Positions 55,286 through 64,000 of a stretch of 64,000 nt of DNA are shown here, one piece after another. This DNA is from Mytilus californianus (lineage: Eukaryota > Mollusca > Bivalvia > Mytilida > Mytilidae), in assembly GCF_021869535.1 (NCBI RefSeq), contig NW_026262734.1, forward strand, positions 93,997,285-94,061,284. Direction: 5' to 3'. The notes below the pieces were generated by a model. It was not told the DNA's origin. It saw only the letters and a list, made by a program, of their open reading frames with translations, and searched no databases. A program made the position numbers and the translations under genes. The first letter of the stretch is position 1, and each line of letters begins with the position of its first letter.

Positions 55286-57715
55286 TCAAATTGTTTGATT
55301 GTCATCATCAATATCACCAAGCATTGAACGTCTTAACGAATGGCATGTTAAAGATGTTGCCATACGCACTTGAGCAAGCCATGGTTTTTCTTTGAACGAA
55401 TTTGCAATTGTCAAAGATTTGATAGCCCTGTCTCTAGAAGTTGCACCTTTGTGTTTCGAAACTTGATCTAGTAAAGGCAGAACATAATCCTCCTCTCGTA
55501 ATCCGTTCCAGTAAAAGAATGGGCGACTCATGTTTTCAGTACTGATTAGAGGGAGAGGAACTGCACCATCGGAGGCTTTTGCTTGAGAAATTAATAAAGC
55601 AGATGTCAGTCGCTTCCGCTTACGTGACTTCCGCTCTTGCGTGGTGGCACTTGATTTTTCGGTGTGAGTAGGGGATCTTGGTACTTCAGAGATCATCGTT
55701 GATGTTTTTGTTTTATCGAGTTTTAAATTAGACAATGTTTTACTTATTCCTTTATTTGGAGTTTGAAAGAAGTTCTTAGGGTTCTTCATACCGAGATTGG
55801 GCGGGTTGTTTTCTTTGACATCTGTTGTATTATCTGTAAACACATTGTCATCAGATGTAGTCTGTTGATCCTTGCGTTTTATAATTGCGGGAAGCTTCAA
55901 TATAGTTCCCTTGCTTTCAGTTTCCTTATCTTCAAGTTTCAACTTTTCAGGTTGATCCGGCTTCTTTGCTGTTTCCTCAGTTTGCTCTATAGTCTGGTCT
56001 CTTGATAAGAGTTGTTTACTTCTGAATGCTGGCTTGGCTGGAGTTCTAATGGATCTTTCATTTGATTCGTCTATGATTGGAGCTTCAAGAACACCCTTTA
56101 GTTTGCCTAATATTCCTGTTTTCAACGGTTTTGTGGGTTCTGAATCGTCTTCCGAAATGCTTGTAACTGTACCTCGTCTTGCACGACTTATAACAGAGCC
56201 TGGAGGTCCATTAGCTTCATTGTTTGAACTTATTGACTCTAATGTCCTCTGTTTTGCACCAATAATTTTGCCTAATGTAGAACCAGGCTTTTTCGGTAAA
56301 GCAGATCCCTCGTCTTCTGATTCTTCTATAGTAGATTTGATACCGGTGATAAATCTGGTCCCCATATCAGTTCTATCCAGAATATTGCCCCACTTGGTGT
56401 TTTTCTGTAGTTTCATGTTTTTATAGTTTGTTACTGCCGACATCTGTTTAAAGTATTGTTCTGGATCTTCCTTGTTGATTCCATATACATCCTGAAATAC
56501 AGACAGCGATTTCTTACGAATGCTTCCGAGTTCTGATCGAGGTTTTCCTGTCATTGGACTGTCAGTCACGCCATTGACGACGGGTATACCAAAACTGACC
56601 AGTGGTCCACTGGTAAAGGATTTTTTCTTCAAAGATGATCTTGTCGTTCCATACTTTGCGAAACATCTTTCTTTTGCAATGGTAGCCCATTCTTTGACTT
56701 TACTTAAAGTCTGAACAGATAATGCACCAAATTTACCAACAGAAACCTTTGACCATTGCCTTGTTAATAGAAACGAGGCGCACGGTTTAACTTTTTGACG
56801 CAAAGCGATATTGAGTGGCGCAAGGTCGTTTCCATTTTTAGCCATGACGCAAGTGATATCGTGATTAACCATTAATCGCAAAACACCAAGTTGATTATTT
56901 TCAGTTGCTTCGTGCACAGGTGCTTTCTTTGTTTCGATATGTGGTTCCATTCTCATCCATTGTCGGAGGGGATGTTCGCCGATTTGTTCATCTGCACGGA
57001 TGCCTTGCTTTATAAGCGATCTAGCTAAATCTACGTTTCCATAATGTGCCGCAATAAATAATGCCACTTTCATTTGAAATCGAGCTATGACTTCTTCCGT
57101 TGATATTTGTGCTATCACTTGAGGAGTAAATCCCATTATACAAAGATTTATAAATTCATTCCATCCATCCCAGTTTTCTAATCGAATCGTTTGTCCAGCC
57201 TCTACACCATAGTCGAAGAGCTGGTGGTCATCATACAGTTCTTTCTTGTTATAAACGAGACGGAATACTGATACCGGAAGTCCTGATTTCTTAGCACAGA
57301 GCGTGCGCAGATCCTCAATTTTCAGTAACGGTACAGACAAATCTTTATCAATAATTTCGATATTTTCATCGTTGTACGTACAGTAGATGAATAACACGGG
57401 CTTCACTTCTTCTTTTATGATTACTCTGATAGTAGAACCCGCGGGAATACCGAGATCAGTAAAACACCAAGATTCCTCCAAATCTGCTCCGCCATAATGA
57501 AGAACCAGGATATTCCGATCCTTCTTATTCAACTCATCAATGTAAATATTAAATTTAGCCTGAAACAATTTTTTCACATTACCAACTAACGTTCCTATGG
57601 GAACATCTAGAGAGCATCGCTCTCCTTCGTATAATCCGAAAACTAACATGGTTGTCTTTCGAATTTTTGCTTTCCTTTTCATAATCTTGATTGCTGCCGC
57701 ACAAATTTTATACAA
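55286..57715 (-). CDS. ANKUB1: ANKUB1-like protein: ubiquitin-like folds plus ankyrin repeats
   Basis: The minus-strand frame is open for 809 codons. Residues 23-101 form a ubiquitin-like fold, 107-179 a second one (LRTLCAKKSGLPVSVFRLVY, then LFDYGVEAGQTIRL); WDGWNEFINLC follows. Ankyrin repeats lie at about 216-245 (ALFIAAHYGNVDLARSLIKQG), 265-290 and 297-325. A long polar region (about 340-690), rich in S, T, K and E, precedes a conserved end (FFYWNGLREED; then FKEKPWLAQVRMA near 774-786). Order and C-terminal motif match ANKUB1 of vertebrates, as I recall it, which is shorter (roughly 550 residues); the extra length is in the linker. Molecular function is poorly known; ubiquitin-like plus ankyrin architecture suggests protein binding. 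Start: Met23 (ATG at 57649-57647) is preferred since relatives begin right at the ubiquitin-like fold; Met1 (57715) or Met12 are alternatives. No intron is needed. Confidence 0.9.
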   Translation of the reverse strand: MYKICAAAIKIMKRKAKIRKTTMLVFGLYEGERCSLDVPIGTLVGNVKKLFQAKFNIYIDELNKKDRNILVLHYGGADLEESWCFTDLGIPAGSTIRVIIKEEVKPVLFIYCTYNDENIEIIDKDLSVPLLKIEDLRTLCAKKSGLPVSVFRLVYNKKELYDDHQLFDYGVEAGQTIRLENWDGWNEFINLCIMGFTPQVIAQISTEEVIARFQMKVALFIAAHYGNVDLARSLIKQGIRADEQIGEHPLRQWMRMEPHIETKKAPVHEATENNQLGVLRLMVNHDITCVMAKNGNDLAPLNIALRQKVKPCASFLLTRQWSKVSVGKFGALSVQTLSKVKEWATIAKERCFAKYGTTRSSLKKKSFTSGPLVSFGIPVVNGVTDSPMTGKPRSELGSIRKKSLSVFQDVYGINKEDPEQYFKQMSAVTNYKNMKLQKNTKWGNILDRTDMGTRFITGIKSTIEESEDEGSALPKKPGSTLGKIIGAKQRTLESISSNNEANGPPGSVISRARRGTVTSISEDDSEPTKPLKTGILGKLKGVLEAPIIDESNERSIRTPAKPAFRSKQLLSRDQTIEQTEETAKKPDQPEKLKLEDKETESKGTILKLPAIIKRKDQQTTSDDNVFTDNTTDVKENNPPNLGMKNPKNFFQTPNKGISKTLSNLKLDKTKTSTMISEVPRSPTHTEKSSATTQERKSRKRKRLTSALLISQAKASDGAVPLPLISTENMSRPFFYWNGLREEDYVLPLLDQVSKHKGATSRDRAIKSLTIANSFKEKPWLAQVRMATSLTCHSLRRSMLGDIDDDNQTI

Positions 57716-57849
57716 TTTTAATAACTCCGACGTTGAGAAGATGGATGTTCCCGGAAAGGTGAACTACCAATATTCAAAATGGAGTTTTGACGATAAGTTT
57801 AAAATAAACAATAAAATCCGTGTGCCACACTGAAAATTCTGACACTGCC

Positions 57850-58215
57850 GTTCTTCACTGGAAATCTGCTATTCCTAAAAAGTTAAAAAAAAATATATAA
57901 AAATGTGAAATAAATACATGCATATATTTTATAAAGTTAAAAAGTGAGAATACGCGGTCTCTGATTTTGACATTCTATGTATTTTTTGTTTTGTAAAAAA
58001 ACCGGAGACCATTTTATAAAATCCCAACGAATTGTTCATAGCGACAATATTACATGACATGATACCAGTTTACCATATCATATAGTGCTTTAGTTTCTTT
58101 GATACAAAATCCCTGCTCAATAATTATCTCGTTCGAAAAGAAGATCTACAGTGTATATGGTTTCCACATGTACGTGGATATTCAAGTGTACATGTAACAT
58201 AAAACTATGTCATCC
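57850..58215. other. 5' flank of the ANKUB1-like gene
   Basis: AT-rich; the promoter and any 5' untranslated exon should lie here, but I see no distinctive core element. Confidence 0.35.
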
Positions 58216-58219
58216 ATTC

Positions 58220-59040
58220 AATATTGTCCGCCGGACAAAATTTCATAGACAATATTTCACTGTGAATTTCTGTCCATGGCAATATTTCACAGTGAATTTC
58301 TGTCCATGGCAATATTTAACAATGAAATACTTTCCATGAAAATATTTCTAAAATAATCATGTCTTCCCTGAGGAATCCTTCTCCATAAAATTGTGAGGTT
58401 GTTTCTGGAATCGTTTAGGTATTGTTCTTAAAAGGTATTTGGCATGTACAACCGTAAAATGCTACATCAGCTAACTCTCATCTCTAGTACACAGACATGA
58501 AGCATGCATATTTTTATATTCATAACTGAAAATATTTTGTAAGGCAAGTATTTTGTATATCAAACAAACATATATTTTATCAGAAGCTTATTTAAAAATT
58601 GTATTTATAAATGATTAAAGTCAAATATGTTAATAGTACGTACATATTACACTGTTTAAATACATTATATAAATAAAGTACTGACAATCACTTATAATAA
58701 GTTTGTTGTTATCAATAAAATAAAACACTTGAATGATATCATTGTCCAAAATATTAGTTTTTATAACCACCCTTTTATAAGAGAAAATTTCATGACACTC
58801 CAGGAACCATGAAATATTGTCTCAAAATACACAACATATAACTTTGGATAACCTCCCTTTAATGAGACAAAATTTCATTACTATCAATCTATTAAATACT
58901 GTCCACTATAAACAAAATTTCAAAGACATATTAAATTTTGTCCTTCTCTGGACATTCTTTTATAGATGTGGACAAAATATCATGATACAGAACCATGAAA
59001 TATTATTTTGGTGGACAAGATTTCATTAGACAATATTTTT
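58220..59040. mobile_element. ~820-bp element with terminal GGACAAAATTTCAT words
   Basis: The left edge has AATATTGTCCGCCGGACAAA and ATTTCATAGACAATATTTCA; the right edge has ATATTATTTTGGTGGACAAG and ATTTCATTAGACAATATTTT. Similar words recur inside in both orientations (GGCAATATTTCACAGTGAAT twice; GACAAAATTTCATTA; TTAAATTTTGTCC). The interior is AT-rich. Inverted ends are imperfect. Confidence 0.5.
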
Positions 59041-60440
59041 CTTCAAATACGTAATCTTGAAATACAAGTTAATTTAAAATATACGATACTGATAAATACA
59101 GGTTTAAAATAATTTTGTTTTCATTTATGTCCTTGTTTAAAACAATTTCGTATACGCATTAAAAAAAGAATTCAAGTTCACCTAATGTATCGTCTTCAAA
59201 ATATGAAAATTCTAGAAAATCGTTGTCGCTTACCTCAGTTGTACGGATAAATTCAATTTGTTTTCCTCTATTGATATAACACTATGTTTACACTTCTAAA
59301 ATTTTGATTTGAATGACGTGAAATTAACACACGAGATGTAATATGTTGGAACTCGTTTGTTTATGTGCTCCTTGAGGTTACGTTGTTATACATTTACGAT
59401 CAGTAGTACCTGATTAACGGATTATAGAACTAGTATGAAGTGGATTAATCATAGTAAGAAGTGGATTAATAATAGTCTGAAGAAAACGACAGTGCCAGGT
59501 GGATCAATTATAATCATAAACCATTTATATATATATATATAGTCTTATAAAATATTAGAAGTATGATATAATTTAAATGTTGTTTGCTAAACGTCCAGTG
59601 GAAAATATGTCATACCGGACGAGTTGCAAGCATGGTGTATGATACATTAAACTGTCCCGTGAAAAAGATTTTATAGAAAAATCGATACAAATTATATACA
59701 ATTATATTTGATTTCTGCAAAGGCGTCCATATTTTTATGCTAAGTCACTATTAAAATAATTCTTTAAATAAACTCATCATAGATATAAGGCTTAAAATTG
59801 TGTACGCCAGACGCGCGTTTCGTCTACAAAAGGACTCATTAGTGACGCTCGAATCAAAAAATTAAAAGGACATAACAGAATTTGGACACATTTTTGTGTA
59901 ATGGGAGATAACTATTATGACATTTAATTTTTTTATTTAGTTAAAACATTTTTTTTTTAAGAATAGTAAAAGGTTTGGACACAATTTATAACAACATCCG
60001 GCGTCCTCTTTCAAATATTTTTGATAGGAGCTTAATATCTTGCTGTCGTATATACATGAATATACAGGTAAAGTAGATATGCGATTGAACAAACAAAAAA
60101 TTGAATTGGCCCTTATGTTATCTTTTACGATGCTTCTTAATGTTGATAATCAAAAAATATAAAGCAACTAGTAGTAAAACCATACATATACACTACCATA
60201 TTGCAATATTATGACTTCTTTCGTTCATTTCATACACATTTTTTTTTATATATTTTCAGACAAATATTGCCAGTAGTTTACCAAATTATCTCCCAACAAT
60301 GGAAACACCTCATGTACCTCCAAATTATTTTGTTTAGGATGCTAACCTCTATTGATTATTTAATTGACCTCTAGAGAAAATGACATGAAACGCATACCCT
60401 TTTTCTATTTATAAGTTGGTTGCTAGGTGATACACAAAAA
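59041..60440. other. Noncoding DNA with repeat fragments
   Basis: Includes a (TA)n tract near 59527-59541 and a minus-strand GACGAAACGCGCG-family fragment at 59780-59870 (GTACGCCAGACGCGCGTTTC, GACTCATTAGTGACGCTC). Nothing else recognised. Confidence 0.45.
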
Positions 60441-60464
60441 TCCAAACGATAAATCAAGCCAAAA

Positions 60465-61015
60465 AAGGACCTAGACTAGCACAATAAAGTAGCGAGACGA
60501 CCCAGCCAAAGAGGAACTAGCTTGGCCCAATGTAGTACCACGACAACAACAACACAAAGAAGACATAGCCTAACATAATACAGTACCATGACAACCTCAG
60601 CCTTAAGAGGTTCCGAGACTATAAAATACAGAAGCGAGATGGCACCAGCCAAAAGTAGACCGAGACTATATATAAAACAGAAGCGAGACGACACCAGCCA
60701 TAAGTAGACAGAGACTATAGAAATACAGAAGCGTGAAAACACCGGCCATAAGAGGACCGGGACTAACATAACACACTGTAGCTAAACAAACCCGGCCAAA
60801 AGAAACCCGACACTAGCAAAATACAGAAGCAAAAAAACAACATTCATAAGAAGACCGAGACAACCACTGCCAAAATAAGACCGAGTCTAGTAAAATACAG
60901 TACCAAGACAGCCACAACACAAAGAATACGTAGACGAGCACAGTAAGGTACCAAGACAACAACAGCACAACGAGCACAATAAAGTACCAAGAGAAACTAA
61001 ACACAAGAGAACCGA
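60465..61015. repeat. Degenerate minisatellite, unit about 45-50 bp
   Basis: Irregular units made of GACTAGCACAATA or ACTATA.AAATACAG, AAGCGAGACGACACCAGCC and ATAAG.AGACCGAG. Minus-strand frames through it are artefacts. Confidence 0.7.
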
Positions 61016-61740
61016 AACTACAATTAGTCGCAAAGATATGTGCACATGTAAATACTTGTATCTCATGTGTTACAGCATTTGAATAACATTTATTTTCGAT
61101 TAGGAAAACTATTATGGTTCAATGTAAATAACGGTGTTTTTTCTTCGATTTTTAAACATTATTAATATTACATAATTTTATAGAAATAATTAAAAATCAT
61201 TTTCCATAGTATTTAAATCGTGTTATAACAAAAACTAAAATATGATTACGTGATGCAAGGTCTTGAGAAATTCTACAATGCATATAGTCCTACTGAAATT
61301 ACCCATAGAGATAATGAGGTTTAGCACAATAAATAGAAATGTTTGCTGTCATCATCTAAAACTCCTTACATCAACAAGCGGACAGAGTAAATACTTTCTT
61401 TCAATTTAATATTTATCTGTAGTATATCAAATATATAATATCTATATCGAAAAATGATATTAAGCCCAAAACATAATTTGAGATGATTTTAAAGCTAATA
61501 TTTAAATAAGCTCGTATTTTTCCAATTAGCTTTTAAAATCACCCACCAGACGGTAACTTTGATTCACAGTTTAAATTGTATTATTCCCTTTTAAAAATAA
61601 CTTCAACACGACTTTCCAAACAGTAATATAATCCGAAATATTTTTCTTTGCAATATAATTCTATATAATCGACCGAAATTAAGCATAAGATTATAATTTA
61701 GGTTAAATCTTTCTGAGAATTATTACAAAAACATTAATTT
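61016..61740. other. Noncoding DNA
   Basis: AT-rich, nothing recognised. Confidence 0.4.
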
Positions 61741-61744
61741 TAAC

Positions 61745-61992
61745 AAAGTATTTTATAGGAGTAACACGACGGGTGTCACATGTGGAGCAGGATCTTCTTA
61801 TCCTTTCGGAGCACCTGAGATCACCCACAGTTTTTGGTGGGGTTCGTGTTGCTCAGTCTTTAGTTTTCAATGTTGTGTTTTGTGTACTATTGTTTGTCTG
61901 TTTGTCTTTTTCTTTTTTAGCCATGCAGTTGTCAATTTATTTTCGACTTTGAGTTTGAATGTCCTTTTGGTATCTTTCGCCTCTCTTTTACC
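61745..61992 (+). repeat. Common mussel interspersed repeat
   Basis: Contains CGGAGCACCTGAGATCACCC, GGTTCGTGTTGCTCAGTC, TTGTGTTTTGTGTACTATTG and CCTTTTGGTATCTTTC. The second half matches 13495-13670. Confidence 0.75.
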
Positions 61993-62990
61993 AAATACAT
62001 GAAATGTGGCCACATAAAGTACAGGAAACCTAGAAAATATCGTCATTTACTACACTGTTCGGAAACTTTTGGGAAATTTGCAATTTTTTGCACATGGTCT
62101 GGTTAAAGAATACGTACAACACACGCAACTGAGAATCAGTTGTGAATCTGATGAAATAATTGGTTACATATGAACAGAATCTAACATTTCCGTCGCAAAT
62201 AACAAAGATTTGAGCCTTCAAAGTATGACTGACCCCTATTAAACTCAACGAAAGTATTGTAAAACTTTCTTTGAGTAGTATATATATTAATCTGAGATTA
62301 GTTCTTTGAGGTAGTTCACGTCATTTTTTAATGAGAAATGTTGGCAAAAAAAAGAGCAATGCCAAAAAGTTTGCCAAATTGATAAAAATATAAAGCGATA
62401 TATTTAGATTATTGTTTTTGATTAATGAAGTTGAACATTCCACATATTCACTTTTACTACAAAAATGTGTTAAAGAACTTAATAACAACTCGTGCTTTAA
62501 AACAGATTAATTAAACAATTAAACGCCTTTATGTCTATATCGTACTGATCCATACTGCATACTGTCCTATTTTATGCCCATTTGTATTAGATTAATAAAA
62601 TCTTGGCTTAGCTGATTGACAATGGGTGAATATTAAAAATAAAAACAAATTCGAATAACCGACATTGAACAATTTTTAATTAGTGACGAATCAGACAATG
62701 CGGCTACGTTTCAATCCATCAATAACATTAGATTAGATGACCACGACCGACCGGTCAGATAAGAACATCAATCTCATGCGGTTTTCACAAAAAAATAATT
62801 AGATCCCCTGATTCGCTGTGAAAGACCGTGCCCGGTATATTTTGTAACTGTCATTTTCTGTAAATTTCCTATGATTTATAAACATTTTGAAATAATCAAA
62901 ACAACCAGGCGTTTCTACTCCAGGCATAAATTAATGATCCTAGCCATATTTGAAGCACCAACTCTCGTTCAAAGAGTATAACTATAAAAA
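61993..62990. other. Noncoding DNA
   Basis: AT-rich, nothing recognised. Confidence 0.4.
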
Positions 62991-62994
62991 TGAG

Positions 62995-63205
62995 TAGATG
63001 TGGTATGATTGCCAATGAGACAACTATCTCCCAGAGTTAACATAAAGTGGAATCAAGCAATTATAGGCTACCGTACGGTCTTCAACAATGAGAAAACTCC
63101 ATACCGTATAGCCGACTTTAAAAGGCACAGACATAAAAAATGCGAAATAATTCAAACGAGAAAACTAACGGCCCAATTTATAACTAAACAATTTACTAAA
63201 AACAA
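62995..63205 (-). repeat. GCCGTACGG-family repeat, inverted copy
   Basis: GTGGTATGATTGCCAATGAG, CTACCGTACGGTCTTCAACA and GAGAAAACTAACGGCC. Confidence 0.8.
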
Positions 63206-63855
63206 ATATGACACTGAGATATGTTTGTCAAATTAATTTTTATATTTGTTACCTTAAAGTTTATTTATGGAATAAATTTTAAAAGAACTAAAAATAGTGT
63301 AATTTTAATTAAAGTTGGTTCTTTTGATACAGTATTTAGAAGGAACAAATAAAAATTAATCAAACAGCAGGAGTGAATTCGCCTTTATCTTATCCAACCC
63401 CAGAAAAGTATCTGTTTTCAGAATTGAGAGCATATACAAATGTAAACAAGGTCGACCATTTCCGTATAAACTTTCAGGACAAAAAAGCAAGTGCTTACAG
63501 CAAGAAGTCACGTGTCCAACGTTTCACTTTTAAGGTGTTGCATTTTTTAATTGTATTTTTTATTAGCAAATCGTTTTATTTAATGATATTATATGCCAGT
63601 TATACAGATATTGTTGGGAACGTTTGCAAAATATATTTAACAAACTGGTCAAAATCCCTATTGAAAACTACCAGATGAAAGGATGTATGGCGAATTTCAG
63701 CATACTTATACACCTGAAAGGCAATTAAAAAAATCCTTGAATCTGTACAAAAGTTAAAAAATTTACAAAATCACTACTTAATGCGCTGACGTAACGAGGG
63801 AAAAAAAGAATGTTGAGAGTTATCGTTCAGTAGAATTTACTCGCAGTCATCAAAA
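63206..63855. other. Unassigned; one 101-codon plus frame
   Basis: The frame at 63373-63678 begins with a polar stretch and ends with a hydrophobic segment (LHFLIVFFISKSFYLMILYA). No domain recognised and no firm splice context, so I do not call a gene. Confidence 0.3.
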
Positions 63856-63859
63856 TAAA

Positions 63860-64000
63860 CTGTAATTCAGTGGTTGTCGTTGGTTCATGTCTGTCATATT
63901 TGTTTTTCGTAAATCGTTTTGTTATAAACTAGGCCGTTAGTTTTCTCTATTGAATTGTTTCGTATTTTTCATGTCGGGACCTTTTATAGCCGACCATATG
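63860..64000 (+). repeat. GCCGTACGG-family repeat, cut by the window end
   Basis: ATTCAGTGGTTGTCGTTGG, CTAGGCCGTTAGTTTTCTC and CGGGACCTTTTATAGCC follow the family order; the rest is beyond the window. Confidence 0.75.

Noticed and set aside
55763..56714. Plus-strand frames opposite the ANKUB1-like gene
   Set aside because: Antisense shadows of a long well-supported minus-strand coding region.

Overview
The window is a piece of a bivalve mollusc nuclear genome, most probably a marine mussel (Mytilus or a close relative). This rests on AT-rich intron and intergenic DNA, canonical GT/AG introns with matching phases, a recurrent interspersed repeat carrying the GCCGTACGG / GCCAATGAGACAACT motifs that I recall as typical of mussel genomes, and molluscan-style gene families (HSPA12-like chaperone, RING-less TRIM, kringle membrane protein). 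There is no sign of prokaryotic, viral or organellar organisation. Gene density is low: four protein-coding loci, the rest being transposon remains, minisatellites and inverted repeats.

Layout. 1-4.4 kb: decayed transposable elements (a piggyBac-like MITE copy, a tRNA-derived SINE, a partial 540-bp tandem duplication). 4.48-5.9 kb: a diverged minisatellite. 6.3-8.1 kb: the last two exons of a kringle-domain, single-pass membrane protein gene on the + strand. 8.1-14.7 kb: noncoding, with several small TIR elements, one of them with a perfect 8-bp target duplication. 14.75-16.66 kb: a 1.9-kb TIR element containing three different internal tandem arrays, directly in front of the next gene. 16.8-28.3 kb: a seven-exon + strand gene for an HSPA12-type Hsp70-like ATPase, with a RanBP2-type zinc finger encoded by its apparent first exon; its introns hold a LINE remnant and several other repeats. 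28.3-38.7 kb: repeats, including tandem 1.1-kb units and an exact 375-bp copy of part of one unit placed 3.9 kb away between 25-bp direct repeats. 38.8-46.0 kb: a 7.2-kb imperfect palindrome whose arms have each gained different insertions. 46.0-47.7 kb: a RING-less B-box / coiled-coil / beta-propeller TRIM-like gene on +, beginning right at the palindrome edge. 48-55 kb: repeats and a 1.1-kb foldback element. 55.3-57.7 kb, minus strand: an ANKUB1-type gene (two ubiquitin-like folds plus ankyrin repeats). 57.8-64 kb: repeats.

The genes do not form one pathway. Three have plausible links to protein quality control, ubiquitin or innate immunity in general (HSPA12-like, TRIM-like, ANKUB1-like), and the fourth is a surface protein, but nothing in the sequence shows that they act together. 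The most unusual items are the palindrome with reciprocal empty sites, the zinc finger-HSPA12 gene model, the 375-bp templated-looking insertion, and the foldback element with a nested near-perfect hairpin. All repeat boundaries and identities were read by eye and are approximate unless exact bases are named.
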